A DNA stretch of 28,431 nucleotides from a virus. Both the position numbers and the translations under genes were made by a program. Shown piece after piece: positions 14,181-22,183 of this stretch. The notes below the pieces were generated by a model that was not told the origin of the DNA, made no database searches, and worked only from the letters and a program-made list of their open reading frames with translations. Every line of letters starts with the position of its first letter. Positions within the stretch are counted from its first letter, which is position 1. The stretch lies in IMG/VR virus record IMGVR_UViG_3300025849_000161, positions 1 through 28,431 of that record, one strand, 5' to 3'.

Positions 14181-15488
14181 ATGCAAAAATTAAATATAGA
14201 TTCTTCAAGGGAATCAATTTTGAATGCGGCACTCATGGGTGTTGAATTTGAATTCTATTCTAATATCGATCTAGAAGCTACCAAAAAATCTTTGGCTCAG
14301 CTTCTAGATCGTAAGATTAGGTTGGAAGACAAAGCTCATTCTGATTTCCAACCATCTGCTGAAGAATTTAAAATAGAACCAGATATGTCGGGTGGAAAAG
14401 GTCTAATGGAACTAGTTACAGGACCTATTCCGTATAGAAATGCTAGAATAGTTGTAAACAAAGTTTTAGATTGGATATCTAAAAACGGATACACTAACGA
14501 TAGAGCATCAATTCATGTTAATTTATCATTCGATAAAAAATTCTTAGAAGATAAAGATCTTATTTCTAGAATGAACGTTCTTAAGTTTATTTTAGAATTT
14601 GATGAAAAACAAGTTTATAAATTCTTTCCTGATAGAGAAAATTCTGCATACGCAAAGAGTGTCAAATGGGTAATGCCAAAATGGGAAGCATTTCATTTTG
14701 ACGCAAATCAAATTGCATCTAATAATTTTAAATTTGCCGATACTAAATACTATGGAATAAACTTTTCAAAGAAGGAAAAGAATTATTTAGAATTCAGATA
14801 CTTAGGAGGTCAAGATTATGAAAAGAAAGTTGATAATATACTTTATTTAACTGAGAGTTTTTTAATGCAAATGTGGCATTCTTGTAATGATCCTAGATTT
14901 ACAGCTGAAAATAAAATAGAACTTCAGAGAATTTTAAATAAAAATAAACCTATTTCAGAGGCACTTAAAAATTATACTAATGTCAATAAACATTGGCCTA
15001 ATATAGAAATATTAGTAGATTTACAAAGTAATCCTACTATTATTAATGTACACTGGGAAAGATTTAAACACAGAGTTGTTGATTTATTGGTCAATGGTTC
15101 TATGGAAGCAGGAATTATAAACTACGATTCAGATTATGGTGCGGTTCAGGTGAAAGATGGAAAGTTTCCAACTGTTTATTTACTAGAAAATTTTGAATTC
15201 ATAGACTGTGAATTAACAGGTAATATAACCAACTGTAGTTTTTATAATTGTGAAGTTAGCGGTTCGGCTATTATGATGTGCAGTCTATACAAAGGTACTA
15301 AAATAAAGGAGTCTAAAGTAGAGTCATGTTATACACATGGAAGTTGTGAATTAACCAACTGTTATGTTGCCGGAAGAGACACTATGTTTAAAGGTAAAAT
15401 GATAGGTGGAATATTTAGAGAGGGCTTTAGAAGTAAAGACGCTAGATTTGAAGAAACTGAAATAGTAGTAAGTAAAAAAATAAACTAA
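14181..15488 (+). CDS. Amidoligase-like enzyme fused to Cys-rich beta-helix-like tail
   Basis: 435 aa. Residues 20-26 (GVEFEFY), 66-85 (EPDMSGGKGLMELVTGPIPY), 108-117 (RASIHVNLSF) and 202-210 (YLEFRYLGG) follow the order of the putative amidoligase (COOH-NH2 ligase) family related to glutamine synthetase and glutamate-cysteine ligase. Glu-x-Glu, the Glu of ELVTGP, His112 and the EFR segment are candidate metal/ATP-site residues. Such enzymes form amide bonds with ATP; the substrate here is unknown (peptide, protein side chain or cell-wall fragment). Residues about 335-428 form short repeating strands like a pentapeptide or beta-helix fold, with seven Cys between 343 and 394. The gene lies between the S1 gene and virion genes, so modification of a virion or host surface component is plausible but unproven. 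Confidence 0.7.
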   Translation: MQKLNIDSSRESILNAALMGVEFEFYSNIDLEATKKSLAQLLDRKIRLEDKAHSDFQPSAEEFKIEPDMSGGKGLMELVTGPIPYRNARIVVNKVLDWISKNGYTNDRASIHVNLSFDKKFLEDKDLISRMNVLKFILEFDEKQVYKFFPDRENSAYAKSVKWVMPKWEAFHFDANQIASNNFKFADTKYYGINFSKKEKNYLEFRYLGGQDYEKKVDNILYLTESFLMQMWHSCNDPRFTAENKIELQRILNKNKPISEALKNYTNVNKHWPNIEILVDLQSNPTIINVHWERFKHRVVDLLVNGSMEAGIINYDSDYGAVQVKDGKFPTVYLLENFEFIDCELTGNITNCSFYNCEVSGSAIMMCSLYKGTKIKESKVESCYTHGSCELTNCYVAGRDTMFKGKMIGGIFREGFRSKDARFEETEIVVSKKIN

Positions 15489-15492
15489 TATA

Positions 15493-16335
15493 ATGAGTGA
15501 AATTAGAAGCGGGTCTAATAACGACTTGACAACCGGAAGACAATTTGATGCAAACTGTTTGAACGCATTTCTAGATGAATTAGGTGACGATATCACAGGA
15601 GCATGTATGGTTCCTATTAATTTACCACAAAAAGAAATTATCAATATAATTAAGAGAGCTAAAAAATGGTTTTATAAAAAATATGAGTATTCTGTAAAAG
15701 AGAATTTATACCATATTCCAAATAACGTATTTAGTAGTGATTATTTTAAATCTCATAGAACTCTTAATTTACCAGGACCAAGTTTAGATGGCGGAGGTGG
15801 AGTATTTTCTGTTTATGGATTATATGACCTAATGTCTGGTTTCCATGGTCAAGGAGGTGGATTAGATCTTAGATTCCAGTCTGGCGGTGACTTCTCAATG
15901 GAGAGAATGTTGTTTAGAGGTATGTATGAAGGTTCTGGAATGGCTGAGGCTGCAGAAGAATTACAATACTATGTATTGAATGCTTCAATGGCAGACCTGT
16001 CTAGACAGATCCTAGAGAACCCCATTTCTTATGCATATTCCAGTTTAACTGGTGAACTTAAGTTTTTAGGAGATACACCAAAGGGTGATGTTATTCTGGA
16101 GATTTACGAAACTATTCCCGATTGTGCGTTATATGAAGATGAGATTTTCTTTAGATACGTGAGTGCTAAAATTAAACAATCTATCGGTACTAAACTTGGA
16201 ATCTTTAAGTTTGCTTTACCCGGTAATGTCGATTTTGATTATGATGCTATTAAGTCGATGGGAGATGATGAACTTAGTATTATAGAAGAAGAGATTAAGG
16301 GAGACGAAGGTGTAGATTGGATGATGCATTCGTAA
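15493..16335 (+). CDS. Virion protein, possibly neck protein (gp13-like)
   Basis: 280 aa. Residues about 44-75 (LPQKEIINIIKRAKKWFYKKYEYSV followed by YHIP) show the pattern of head-to-tail neck proteins: a helix in which the protein counts an 'index' of residues before an aromatic-rich end. Middle Gly-rich loops (PSLDGGGGVFSVYGLYDL; HGQGGGLDLRF) follow. The end (about 195-265) has GDVILEIYETIPDCALYEDEIFFRYVSAKIKQSIG, also seen in large-phage virion proteins, with an acidic tail. A neck or tail-completion role is inferred. It starts 4 bases after the amidoligase-like gene and precedes gp25 by 21 bases, so it belongs to the wedge operon. Confidence 0.55.
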   Translation: MSEIRSGSNNDLTTGRQFDANCLNAFLDELGDDITGACMVPINLPQKEIINIIKRAKKWFYKKYEYSVKENLYHIPNNVFSSDYFKSHRTLNLPGPSLDGGGGVFSVYGLYDLMSGFHGQGGGLDLRFQSGGDFSMERMLFRGMYEGSGMAEAAEELQYYVLNASMADLSRQILENPISYAYSSLTGELKFLGDTPKGDVILEIYETIPDCALYEDEIFFRYVSAKIKQSIGTKLGIFKFALPGNVDFDYDAIKSMGDDELSIIEEEIKGDEGVDWMMHS

Positions 16336-16356
16336 ATAAACAAGATAAATATATAA

Positions 16357-16713
16357 ATGGAATTATACATAAAATATCCGACTGATCCTAATTACGATCC
16401 GTATCAGGTTCAAACTAATAGTGAAATAGAAATGTTGATTACACAAATTCAAACGCTTTTATTCACTAATACTGGTGAGGTGATGGGTAGTTATAGATTT
16501 GGTTGTGATTTAGAAAAACTTATATATGATTTCAACGCAAGTGCATATAATGTGAAATCTATTATAATTGAACAAATAAATCAATATTGTCCATTAGCTG
16601 AAAAATTCAAAATAGATGTTAATGTTGAGTTTTTAAAGGGTGAAGTTAGAGATATTGGTTTAATCGATATTACAATAGATAGTAGATATGCTGTAAAAAT
16701 AAGCATGCTATAA
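16357..16713 (+). CDS. gp25: gp25/GPW-family baseplate wedge protein (sheath initiator)
   Basis: 118 aa, close to the usual gp25 length (132 in T4). The signature is clear: SEIEMLITQIQTLLFTNTGE (22-41) followed by GSYRFGCDLEKLIYDF (44-59), then a helix and a C-terminal sheet. gp25 joins the wedge to the first sheath ring. At the place of the family's EPR motif this protein has EKF (82-84), lacking both Pro and Arg. It is immediately followed by the gp6/gpJ-type gene, a pair conserved in contractile tails. The leader is TA-rich (ataaatatataaatg) with no SD. Confidence 0.9.
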   Translation: MELYIKYPTDPNYDPYQVQTNSEIEMLITQIQTLLFTNTGEVMGSYRFGCDLEKLIYDFNASAYNVKSIIIEQINQYCPLAEKFKIDVNVEFLKGEVRDIGLIDITIDSRYAVKISML

Positions 16714-16729
16714 AAAAGTATACAAAAAA

Positions 16730-18559
16730 ATGGCAGAATTAAAATTTTTAAATACAATTAGAACAAGTGCTAGTCAAATAAATAATGACGCTAGAACTTA
16801 TATTTCTAGAGTGTATAAAAGAGCAAACAACTTATTTACAGTTGCTTCTCCTTTTGCACAGATACTGAGCGTCTTATCTGAGATGGTAGAATTAGTTATG
16901 TTCTATATAGAAGATTCTGTCGTTGAACAAAACATATATACTGCACAACAACCTGAATCTATTTATGGTATGTCTAGATTGACCGGTCATGATGCAACTA
17001 GAGGTTTTGCAGCGACGGGTGAGATTGATTTTAGGTGGAAACCAGGTGCAGATATGGCTAAAATTGCAGGTAGCACATTAAATATAGATGGTAGAGCTAA
17101 ACTTAAATTTGATATAAATGGTTTAACTTACACTCTATTAAATTCTGTAGATAAATTTAAACTAGAAAAAACAAATTTTAATTCATTTAGAACTTCTATA
17201 ATTCAAGGTGAATTTGAATCTCAAACATTAACTGCAACTGGTGAAAAACTACAGTCTTATAGCGTTAATACTAGTGGCCTGACTGATCATAGTAAAATTA
17301 GTGTAAGCGTAAACGGTGAGTTATGGACTAAACATAATTCTTTATATGATATTAATTATGAAGAAAAAGCGTATCTGGTTAAAACGGGTATCAGTGGAGG
17401 CTTAGATATTTATTTTGGAAATGGTAGTTTCGGGGCAGTGCCACCCGCTGGCGCCTCAATCGTTGTCGAATATGTAAAACATGTTGGTTTAAATGGAAAT
17501 TTAGATGATTCTCCAGACTTGACCATTAAATGGGACGCTGTTGGTTCTGATTCTAATGGAACTGAACATGATTTAAATGAATTTTTAGATGTTACTATTA
17601 CATCTTCACCTAAAATGGGAAGTGATAGAGAATCTACTCAATTTACTAAAATCATGACTCCATTGGCTAGTAAATCATTTGTTTTGGCAACGCCTGACAA
17701 TTATGAATACTTTTTATCTAGATACAACATGTTCTCTTATATCGATGCATATAATACGACTGACGATCAATATTTAGATGACGATAATGTTATTTATATT
17801 TTTGCTGTTCCAGATGCTAAGAAAAAATTAGCAAAAAATCAAGATTATTTTAGCATGCCTGAACAAGAAATGTTTTTAGATCAAGGTGAGTATGATGCTA
17901 TGCATAAAGTATTAGAAGATAGCGGCCAACAAATGGTTACAACTGAAGTTGTTTTCGTTAAACCACAGGTTAGACACTATAGTATGGATATTAATATTAG
18001 ATACTTTGAGGGTTATACTAAAGAAGAAATATACAATAGTGTTAGATCTAAAGTTTCAGAATATTTATTAAATATTACTCGAAGAGATAAATTACCTAAA
18101 TCTGATATTATTTATATCTTAGAAGAAATAGAAGGTATAGATGCTGTTAATATTAGATTTATTTCAGAAACTGAAGAAACCGCTAGAAGACAAGGTTATT
18201 ACGAATCTGTTAATATCAGTGTAGTACCTCAAGAACCTGTTACACTAGAAACTATAGGAAATGGTAAACAAAAATATGTTTTCTTTAAGAAAATAGAAGA
18301 TGTTAAACTAGTAACAGTAGATGAATCTACTCAAATACCTGATCACGTGAGAGGTTTAGATCAGTGGGGAGATATTATCATGGAGAAAGAAGAAGTTGCT
18401 GTATTTAGAGGTGGATGGTTAGACAGAGATGGTGATTTAATAGAAGATGATGTGTTAATGAATGCAGAAGCGGCCGTTAGTATTAACTTTGAAGCAGACC
18501 CTGTGCCTAAAACAATTTACACTAGGGTTCAAGCTGGAAATAGAAGAGCACTTAAGTAA
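16730..18559 (+). CDS. gp6: gp6/gpJ-type baseplate wedge protein
   Basis: 609 aa, close to T4 gp6 (660 aa). The N-terminal helices (1-75) with FTVASPFAQILSVLSEMVEL match the wedge core region of gp6. Residues about 223-258 carry the baseplate-J signature: LDIYFGNGSFGAVPPAGASI followed by VVEYVKHVGLNGNL. The late part (about 385-490) has HYSMDINIRYFEGYTKEEIYNSV and the IEGIDAVNIRFI type seen at the end of J-like proteins. gp6 dimers link the wedges into the baseplate ring. The stop overlaps the next start (TAATG at 18557-18561). Strong call from signature and from the neighbouring gp25. Confidence 0.88.
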   Translation: MAELKFLNTIRTSASQINNDARTYISRVYKRANNLFTVASPFAQILSVLSEMVELVMFYIEDSVVEQNIYTAQQPESIYGMSRLTGHDATRGFAATGEIDFRWKPGADMAKIAGSTLNIDGRAKLKFDINGLTYTLLNSVDKFKLEKTNFNSFRTSIIQGEFESQTLTATGEKLQSYSVNTSGLTDHSKISVSVNGELWTKHNSLYDINYEEKAYLVKTGISGGLDIYFGNGSFGAVPPAGASIVVEYVKHVGLNGNLDDSPDLTIKWDAVGSDSNGTEHDLNEFLDVTITSSPKMGSDRESTQFTKIMTPLASKSFVLATPDNYEYFLSRYNMFSYIDAYNTTDDQYLDDDNVIYIFAVPDAKKKLAKNQDYFSMPEQEMFLDQGEYDAMHKVLEDSGQQMVTTEVVFVKPQVRHYSMDINIRYFEGYTKEEIYNSVRSKVSEYLLNITRRDKLPKSDIIYILEEIEGIDAVNIRFISETEETARRQGYYESVNISVVPQEPVTLETIGNGKQKYVFFKKIEDVKLVTVDESTQIPDHVRGLDQWGDIIMEKEEVAVFRGGWLDRDGDLIEDDVLMNAEAAVSINFEADPVPKTIYTRVQAGNRRALK

Positions 18560-18840
18560 TGGGATTATTCGACAACTTATTAGGATATAGAAGACGTAAG
18601 AGATATGATTTTGTAAAATCTAGAAAGGATTCTAGGTTAAACTCGGGTTATAAGTATGAAGAATTACCACCCGGAGAATTTATAGGTAGATCTCTTTCTG
18701 GACATATTCAAAGAAACGAGACTATCCAGCATTTTCTAATATTTATGGATGATACTATTAAATATTTATTGAAGGGTACCAGATACCTTAACAATTATAA
18801 AAATTATACCGTCAAAGAAGACGATAACGAAACGAGATAA
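18559..18840 (+). CDS. Small protein between gp6-like and gp7-like genes
   Basis: 93 aa, with overlapping stop/start junctions (TAATG) on both sides, so it is translationally tied to the two wedge genes. The N-terminus is strongly basic (MGLFDNLLGYRRRKRYDFVKSR), the middle has GRSLSGHIQRNETIQHFLIF, and the end is acidic. No family recognised. A small wedge-assembly or accessory subunit is likely from position only. Confidence 0.7.
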   Translation: MGLFDNLLGYRRRKRYDFVKSRKDSRLNSGYKYEELPPGEFIGRSLSGHIQRNETIQHFLIFMDDTIKYLLKGTRYLNNYKNYTVKEDDNETR

Positions 18841-21584
18841 TGTACAACAATTTAAGATTTTTTAGAGGATTAGAATACGATCTTAATTTTGAAAAAGATG
18901 ATTTTGACGTATACGCTGGAACTATTCATTTACCAGAAGTTTCTGCGGGTCTATACGAAACAGTTAACCTTTTTATATTAGAAGAATGTGTATATAGAGG
19001 TGACAGTGTAGTTAATTTTCCTATATCTGATTCTGTAAACAAAGATAGTCTTATTTTTGAATGGGAAGAGGTTGATAAATTTAATAGTAAATCTATTATA
19101 TTATATGACATAGATCATTCTGGTAATTTACCAGTCATTAGTGAATTAAAATCACAATCGATAGAGTTAATTGATTATAGTTCGGTAGATTCAATCATTG
19201 ATGATGTTAAACATCTTAATACAATCAATAATTCTGCTATTCAAATAAATATAGCGTTGAATTCTACACAAGCCGGTCAACACGCTAGAATATTAAATAT
19301 TTATAGTATCGCGGATGGTAGTAAAACACTAATAGCTCAAATAGAAATATATGGTGAAGTAGTTACTGAGGACGAAAGACTTAAAGTGTTATTACAAAAC
19401 TTCGGTGCAGCATTAGATGAAGCTGACTTTATGTTATTTAAAGATCACGATATTAGTGAAATGTCACCTGACTATAAATTACTAAATAGAAAAAGAAAAG
19501 AACTTTTATTAGAGTTACATAATATTAAACCATTTGTCGGTACATATAAAGCTATATTAAATGCAATCGATTTCTTTGGATATGATAAATTAACCCTAAA
19601 AGAGTATTGGTTAAACGTAGATAGTGGAGTAAAAAACTTTGGTAAACTATTTGCAATACCTGTTGCTAATTCTTCTACAAGAGGTGAAATGACTAGAAAG
19701 AAACTTAAATTTAAGTTGCCTTCTAGCACGATGAAAAAAACAAGTAAGTTTAGTTTAGTGTATAGATTAAATGAACCTAACGGGACATATGATCAATGGG
19801 ATATACCTAACGTAACTGAAACATTTGATTATACACCTGAAGAGGTTTTAATTAAATTATATGGACTTAAGGCTAAATTACAAAAGGAATATTTACCTTT
19901 ACAATCTAAAATAATAGATATCACAGCTGAAGGTGATTATTTTACACAAAGAAACATAAACGTTTGGAATATTCAAAACGATATTAATTTCTTTAGCGAA
20001 GGTCACACTATTAAATTTAATATATTTCCAAACGATAGACAACTTTTTGTTGAGGATTTATCAATGGTTTTAAAACCGTCTTTAGATCAAAATAGTCTTA
20101 TTAATAACTATAATAAATTTCTTAATTTAAAAGTAGGAGAAGAAAACACTCTTACATATGACGAAAGAGTGGAATTAAAGGATGCCTTTAGATTATTTTA
20201 TGAAACATATCATGATAGAGAATTACACTCTTATAATCCTAATATTCCTATAGGATGTCCAGTGTTATTAGATGGAACCGAATCGTTTGACGACATATGG
20301 GATGAAGCTGAATTTACATGGGAAGATGCACACAATCCAAATGAAACGTTATTAGTTACATGGGATAATTGGTGGAAAGCGTGGGTATATGAAATAGAAT
20401 GGTTAATTACTGGTAAAGGCACAGGTTGGAGTAAAACATATAGAGGTCCTATTGATGATTATTTAGTTTTCCCATTAATATTACCACATAATGATTTATA
20501 TGATGTCGAAATGAGAACATATGATTTATTTGGACACATGTCTTATTATAAACATAAAGACCTTATCGATGTTAAATTAAAACAACTAGAATTATACGGT
20601 ATTTATAAGTGGTTAGAAAACCAAACATGGGACGGCAAATCGTTACCATGGAATGGTTCAGGTGGTTATTGGGATTCTCCTCAAGATAATGTAACACAAA
20701 TCGATGATGCTATTGCTACTCTTTATTTAACACTGGATCGTGCGAACTATGTACATCTGGAAGAAGATCAAGGTTTAAGGTTTTCAACGGTTAGAAGATA
20801 TATTGATACTTACGCTAGAACTGGTTTTACAGAGACTACTGGACCATACCAATGGGACGAATCTACATTCAGATATAAAGATACTGAACATCTTTCATGG
20901 GACTTCATGAGAGTTGGACCAGATTTAACGGCTAGTTTTAAAATAAATGACATTCAACAAGGTGATAAATTAGTAATAAAATTCCAAGATCCAATAACAA
21001 AAGTAATAAGCTTCGGTGAACACGTTATAATTAATGCTACTCCCACTACTGTCAATGACGTAAATGGTTGGACTGCTATTATGGATGAGCTAAATGCAAG
21101 TGAAGACACTGTAATTAGTAAGTTTAATTTTAACGCAGTGTTTGAAGATCTGGATGATAATGATGTTAGCGATGTGTTTAGATTTATATTAGCTGTGGGT
21201 TGGGAATATTCAAAAACATATGACTTTGAAGAAGTCTATATTGAGAAAATAAATCCTTCGTCAAATTCTAATATAAGTGGTGAAGTACATGTTAAACATT
21301 ATAATCCAACATTTGACGATACTAAGATATTTAAAGATTTTGCTGAAGTAGAAAGATCTACTCATGTTACAATTTCTACAGATATTTCTAAGTTCCCGGG
21401 TGCTAAAAATTCAAAATGGACTATTACAAATATAACTAACCCAGAAATCACTGATATATACTATAATAATATGTGGTTAACTTACATTTTCAAAGAACCT
21501 GGATACTATTCAATTCAATTGGAAGCGGAAGATACACATGGTAATAAAAACCTTATAAAAAGGAACATGTTAAAAGTAAAATAA
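18840..21584 (+). CDS. Large baseplate wedge protein, gp7-like by position
   Basis: 914 aa. Size and position directly after gp6 fit T4 gp7 (1032 aa), the third core wedge subunit. Residues about 217-257 (RKRKELLLELHNIKPFVGTY followed by KAILNAIDFFGYDKLTLKEYW) form a helical segment like that in tail proteins of the gpI/gp7 kind. The N-terminal 200 residues and the C-terminal half are beta-rich. One region (about 500-580: ETLLVTWDNWWKAWVYEIEW... YDVEMRTYDLFGHMSYYKHKDLIDVK) and the final about 70 residues (YYSIQLEAEDTHGNKNLIKRNMLKVK) look PKD/Ig-like. The first overlaps the upstream stop; the last ends 13 bases before the next gene. The gp7 call is positional and partly architectural; sequence similarity was not tested. 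Confidence 0.6.
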   Translation: MYNNLRFFRGLEYDLNFEKDDFDVYAGTIHLPEVSAGLYETVNLFILEECVYRGDSVVNFPISDSVNKDSLIFEWEEVDKFNSKSIILYDIDHSGNLPVISELKSQSIELIDYSSVDSIIDDVKHLNTINNSAIQINIALNSTQAGQHARILNIYSIADGSKTLIAQIEIYGEVVTEDERLKVLLQNFGAALDEADFMLFKDHDISEMSPDYKLLNRKRKELLLELHNIKPFVGTYKAILNAIDFFGYDKLTLKEYWLNVDSGVKNFGKLFAIPVANSSTRGEMTRKKLKFKLPSSTMKKTSKFSLVYRLNEPNGTYDQWDIPNVTETFDYTPEEVLIKLYGLKAKLQKEYLPLQSKIIDITAEGDYFTQRNINVWNIQNDINFFSEGHTIKFNIFPNDRQLFVEDLSMVLKPSLDQNSLINNYNKFLNLKVGEENTLTYDERVELKDAFRLFYETYHDRELHSYNPNIPIGCPVLLDGTESFDDIWDEAEFTWEDAHNPNETLLVTWDNWWKAWVYEIEWLITGKGTGWSKTYRGPIDDYLVFPLILPHNDLYDVEMRTYDLFGHMSYYKHKDLIDVKLKQLELYGIYKWLENQTWDGKSLPWNGSGGYWDSPQDNVTQIDDAIATLYLTLDRANYVHLEEDQGLRFSTVRRYIDTYARTGFTETTGPYQWDESTFRYKDTEHLSWDFMRVGPDLTASFKINDIQQGDKLVIKFQDPITKVISFGEHVIINATPTTVNDVNGWTAIMDELNASEDTVISKFNFNAVFEDLDDNDVSDVFRFILAVGWEYSKTYDFEEVYIEKINPSSNSNISGEVHVKHYNPTFDDTKIFKDFAEVERSTHVTISTDISKFPGAKNSKWTITNITNPEITDIYYNNMWLTYIFKEPGYYSIQLEAEDTHGNKNLIKRNMLKVK

Positions 21585-21597
21585 TAAAAACAATAAA

Positions 21598-22164
21598 ATG
21601 GCAAACATTACTGAAATTTTAGGAACTGATTCAGTTTCTTCATCTAGACCGATCATTAATAGTAACTTTGAGTTATTAAACGATGAATTGGCATCTGTTA
21701 TTTCACTACTAAACCCAACTACATTAACGTTAGAAGGTTTATTAAGTGTTACTTCAGAAAATTTAATTATTTCACAAGCAGGTGTAAACTTGTTAAGTGT
21801 AAGTAATTTAGGTGCTGTATTTAGTACTGCTACAACATTCGGTTCGTCAGTATCAATTGGCGGATCTTTGATTAAAAGCGGAGTATTAGGTACTAAAGAT
21901 ATACCAACCACACAAGTAACTCCTACTTCTATAGAGGCTATTACTTACTTCGTTGACGTAAACTTTACGTTACCAGAAGCTGTTGATGGTCAAGAAGTTA
22001 CAATTATCAATGTAGATTCTGATTCAAAATCAATTTTACCAGGAGCAAATGTATCTTTAGGAGCCACATCAATCGCTTTAGATGGATTAAACTCAACAGT
22101 AACACTAAGATGTTTTGATGACGTATGGTACGTTATTTCATCACACGCAACAACAATCGTATAA
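21598..22164 (+). CDS. Short tail-fibre-like virion protein
   Basis: 188 aa. The N-terminus (MANITEILGTDSVSSSRPII followed by NSNFELLNDEL) is the attachment pattern of phage fibre or decorating proteins, in which a 'D...SSR..IN.NF' turn precedes a helix. The middle (about 40-105) is a regular Ser/Thr/Gly/Val beta pattern. The end (VTIINVDSDS...VTLRCFDDVWYVIS) looks like the C-terminal sheet of short trimeric fibres. Presumably trimeric and bound to the baseplate. It lies 13 bases after the gp7-like gene, in line with the order wedge core then periphery. Confidence 0.6.
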   Translation: MANITEILGTDSVSSSRPIINSNFELLNDELASVISLLNPTTLTLEGLLSVTSENLIISQAGVNLLSVSNLGAVFSTATTFGSSVSIGGSLIKSGVLGTKDIPTTQVTPTSIEAITYFVDVNFTLPEAVDGQEVTIINVDSDSKSILPGANVSLGATSIALDGLNSTVTLRCFDDVWYVISSHATTIV

Positions 22165-22183
22165 AACAAAACTTAAAGAATAG

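Noticed and set aside
16336-16356. gataaatatataaatg before gp25 as a promoter
   Set aside because: The core is different (GATAAATATATAA) and runs into the ATG, so it is more likely an AT-rich ribosome-binding leader.
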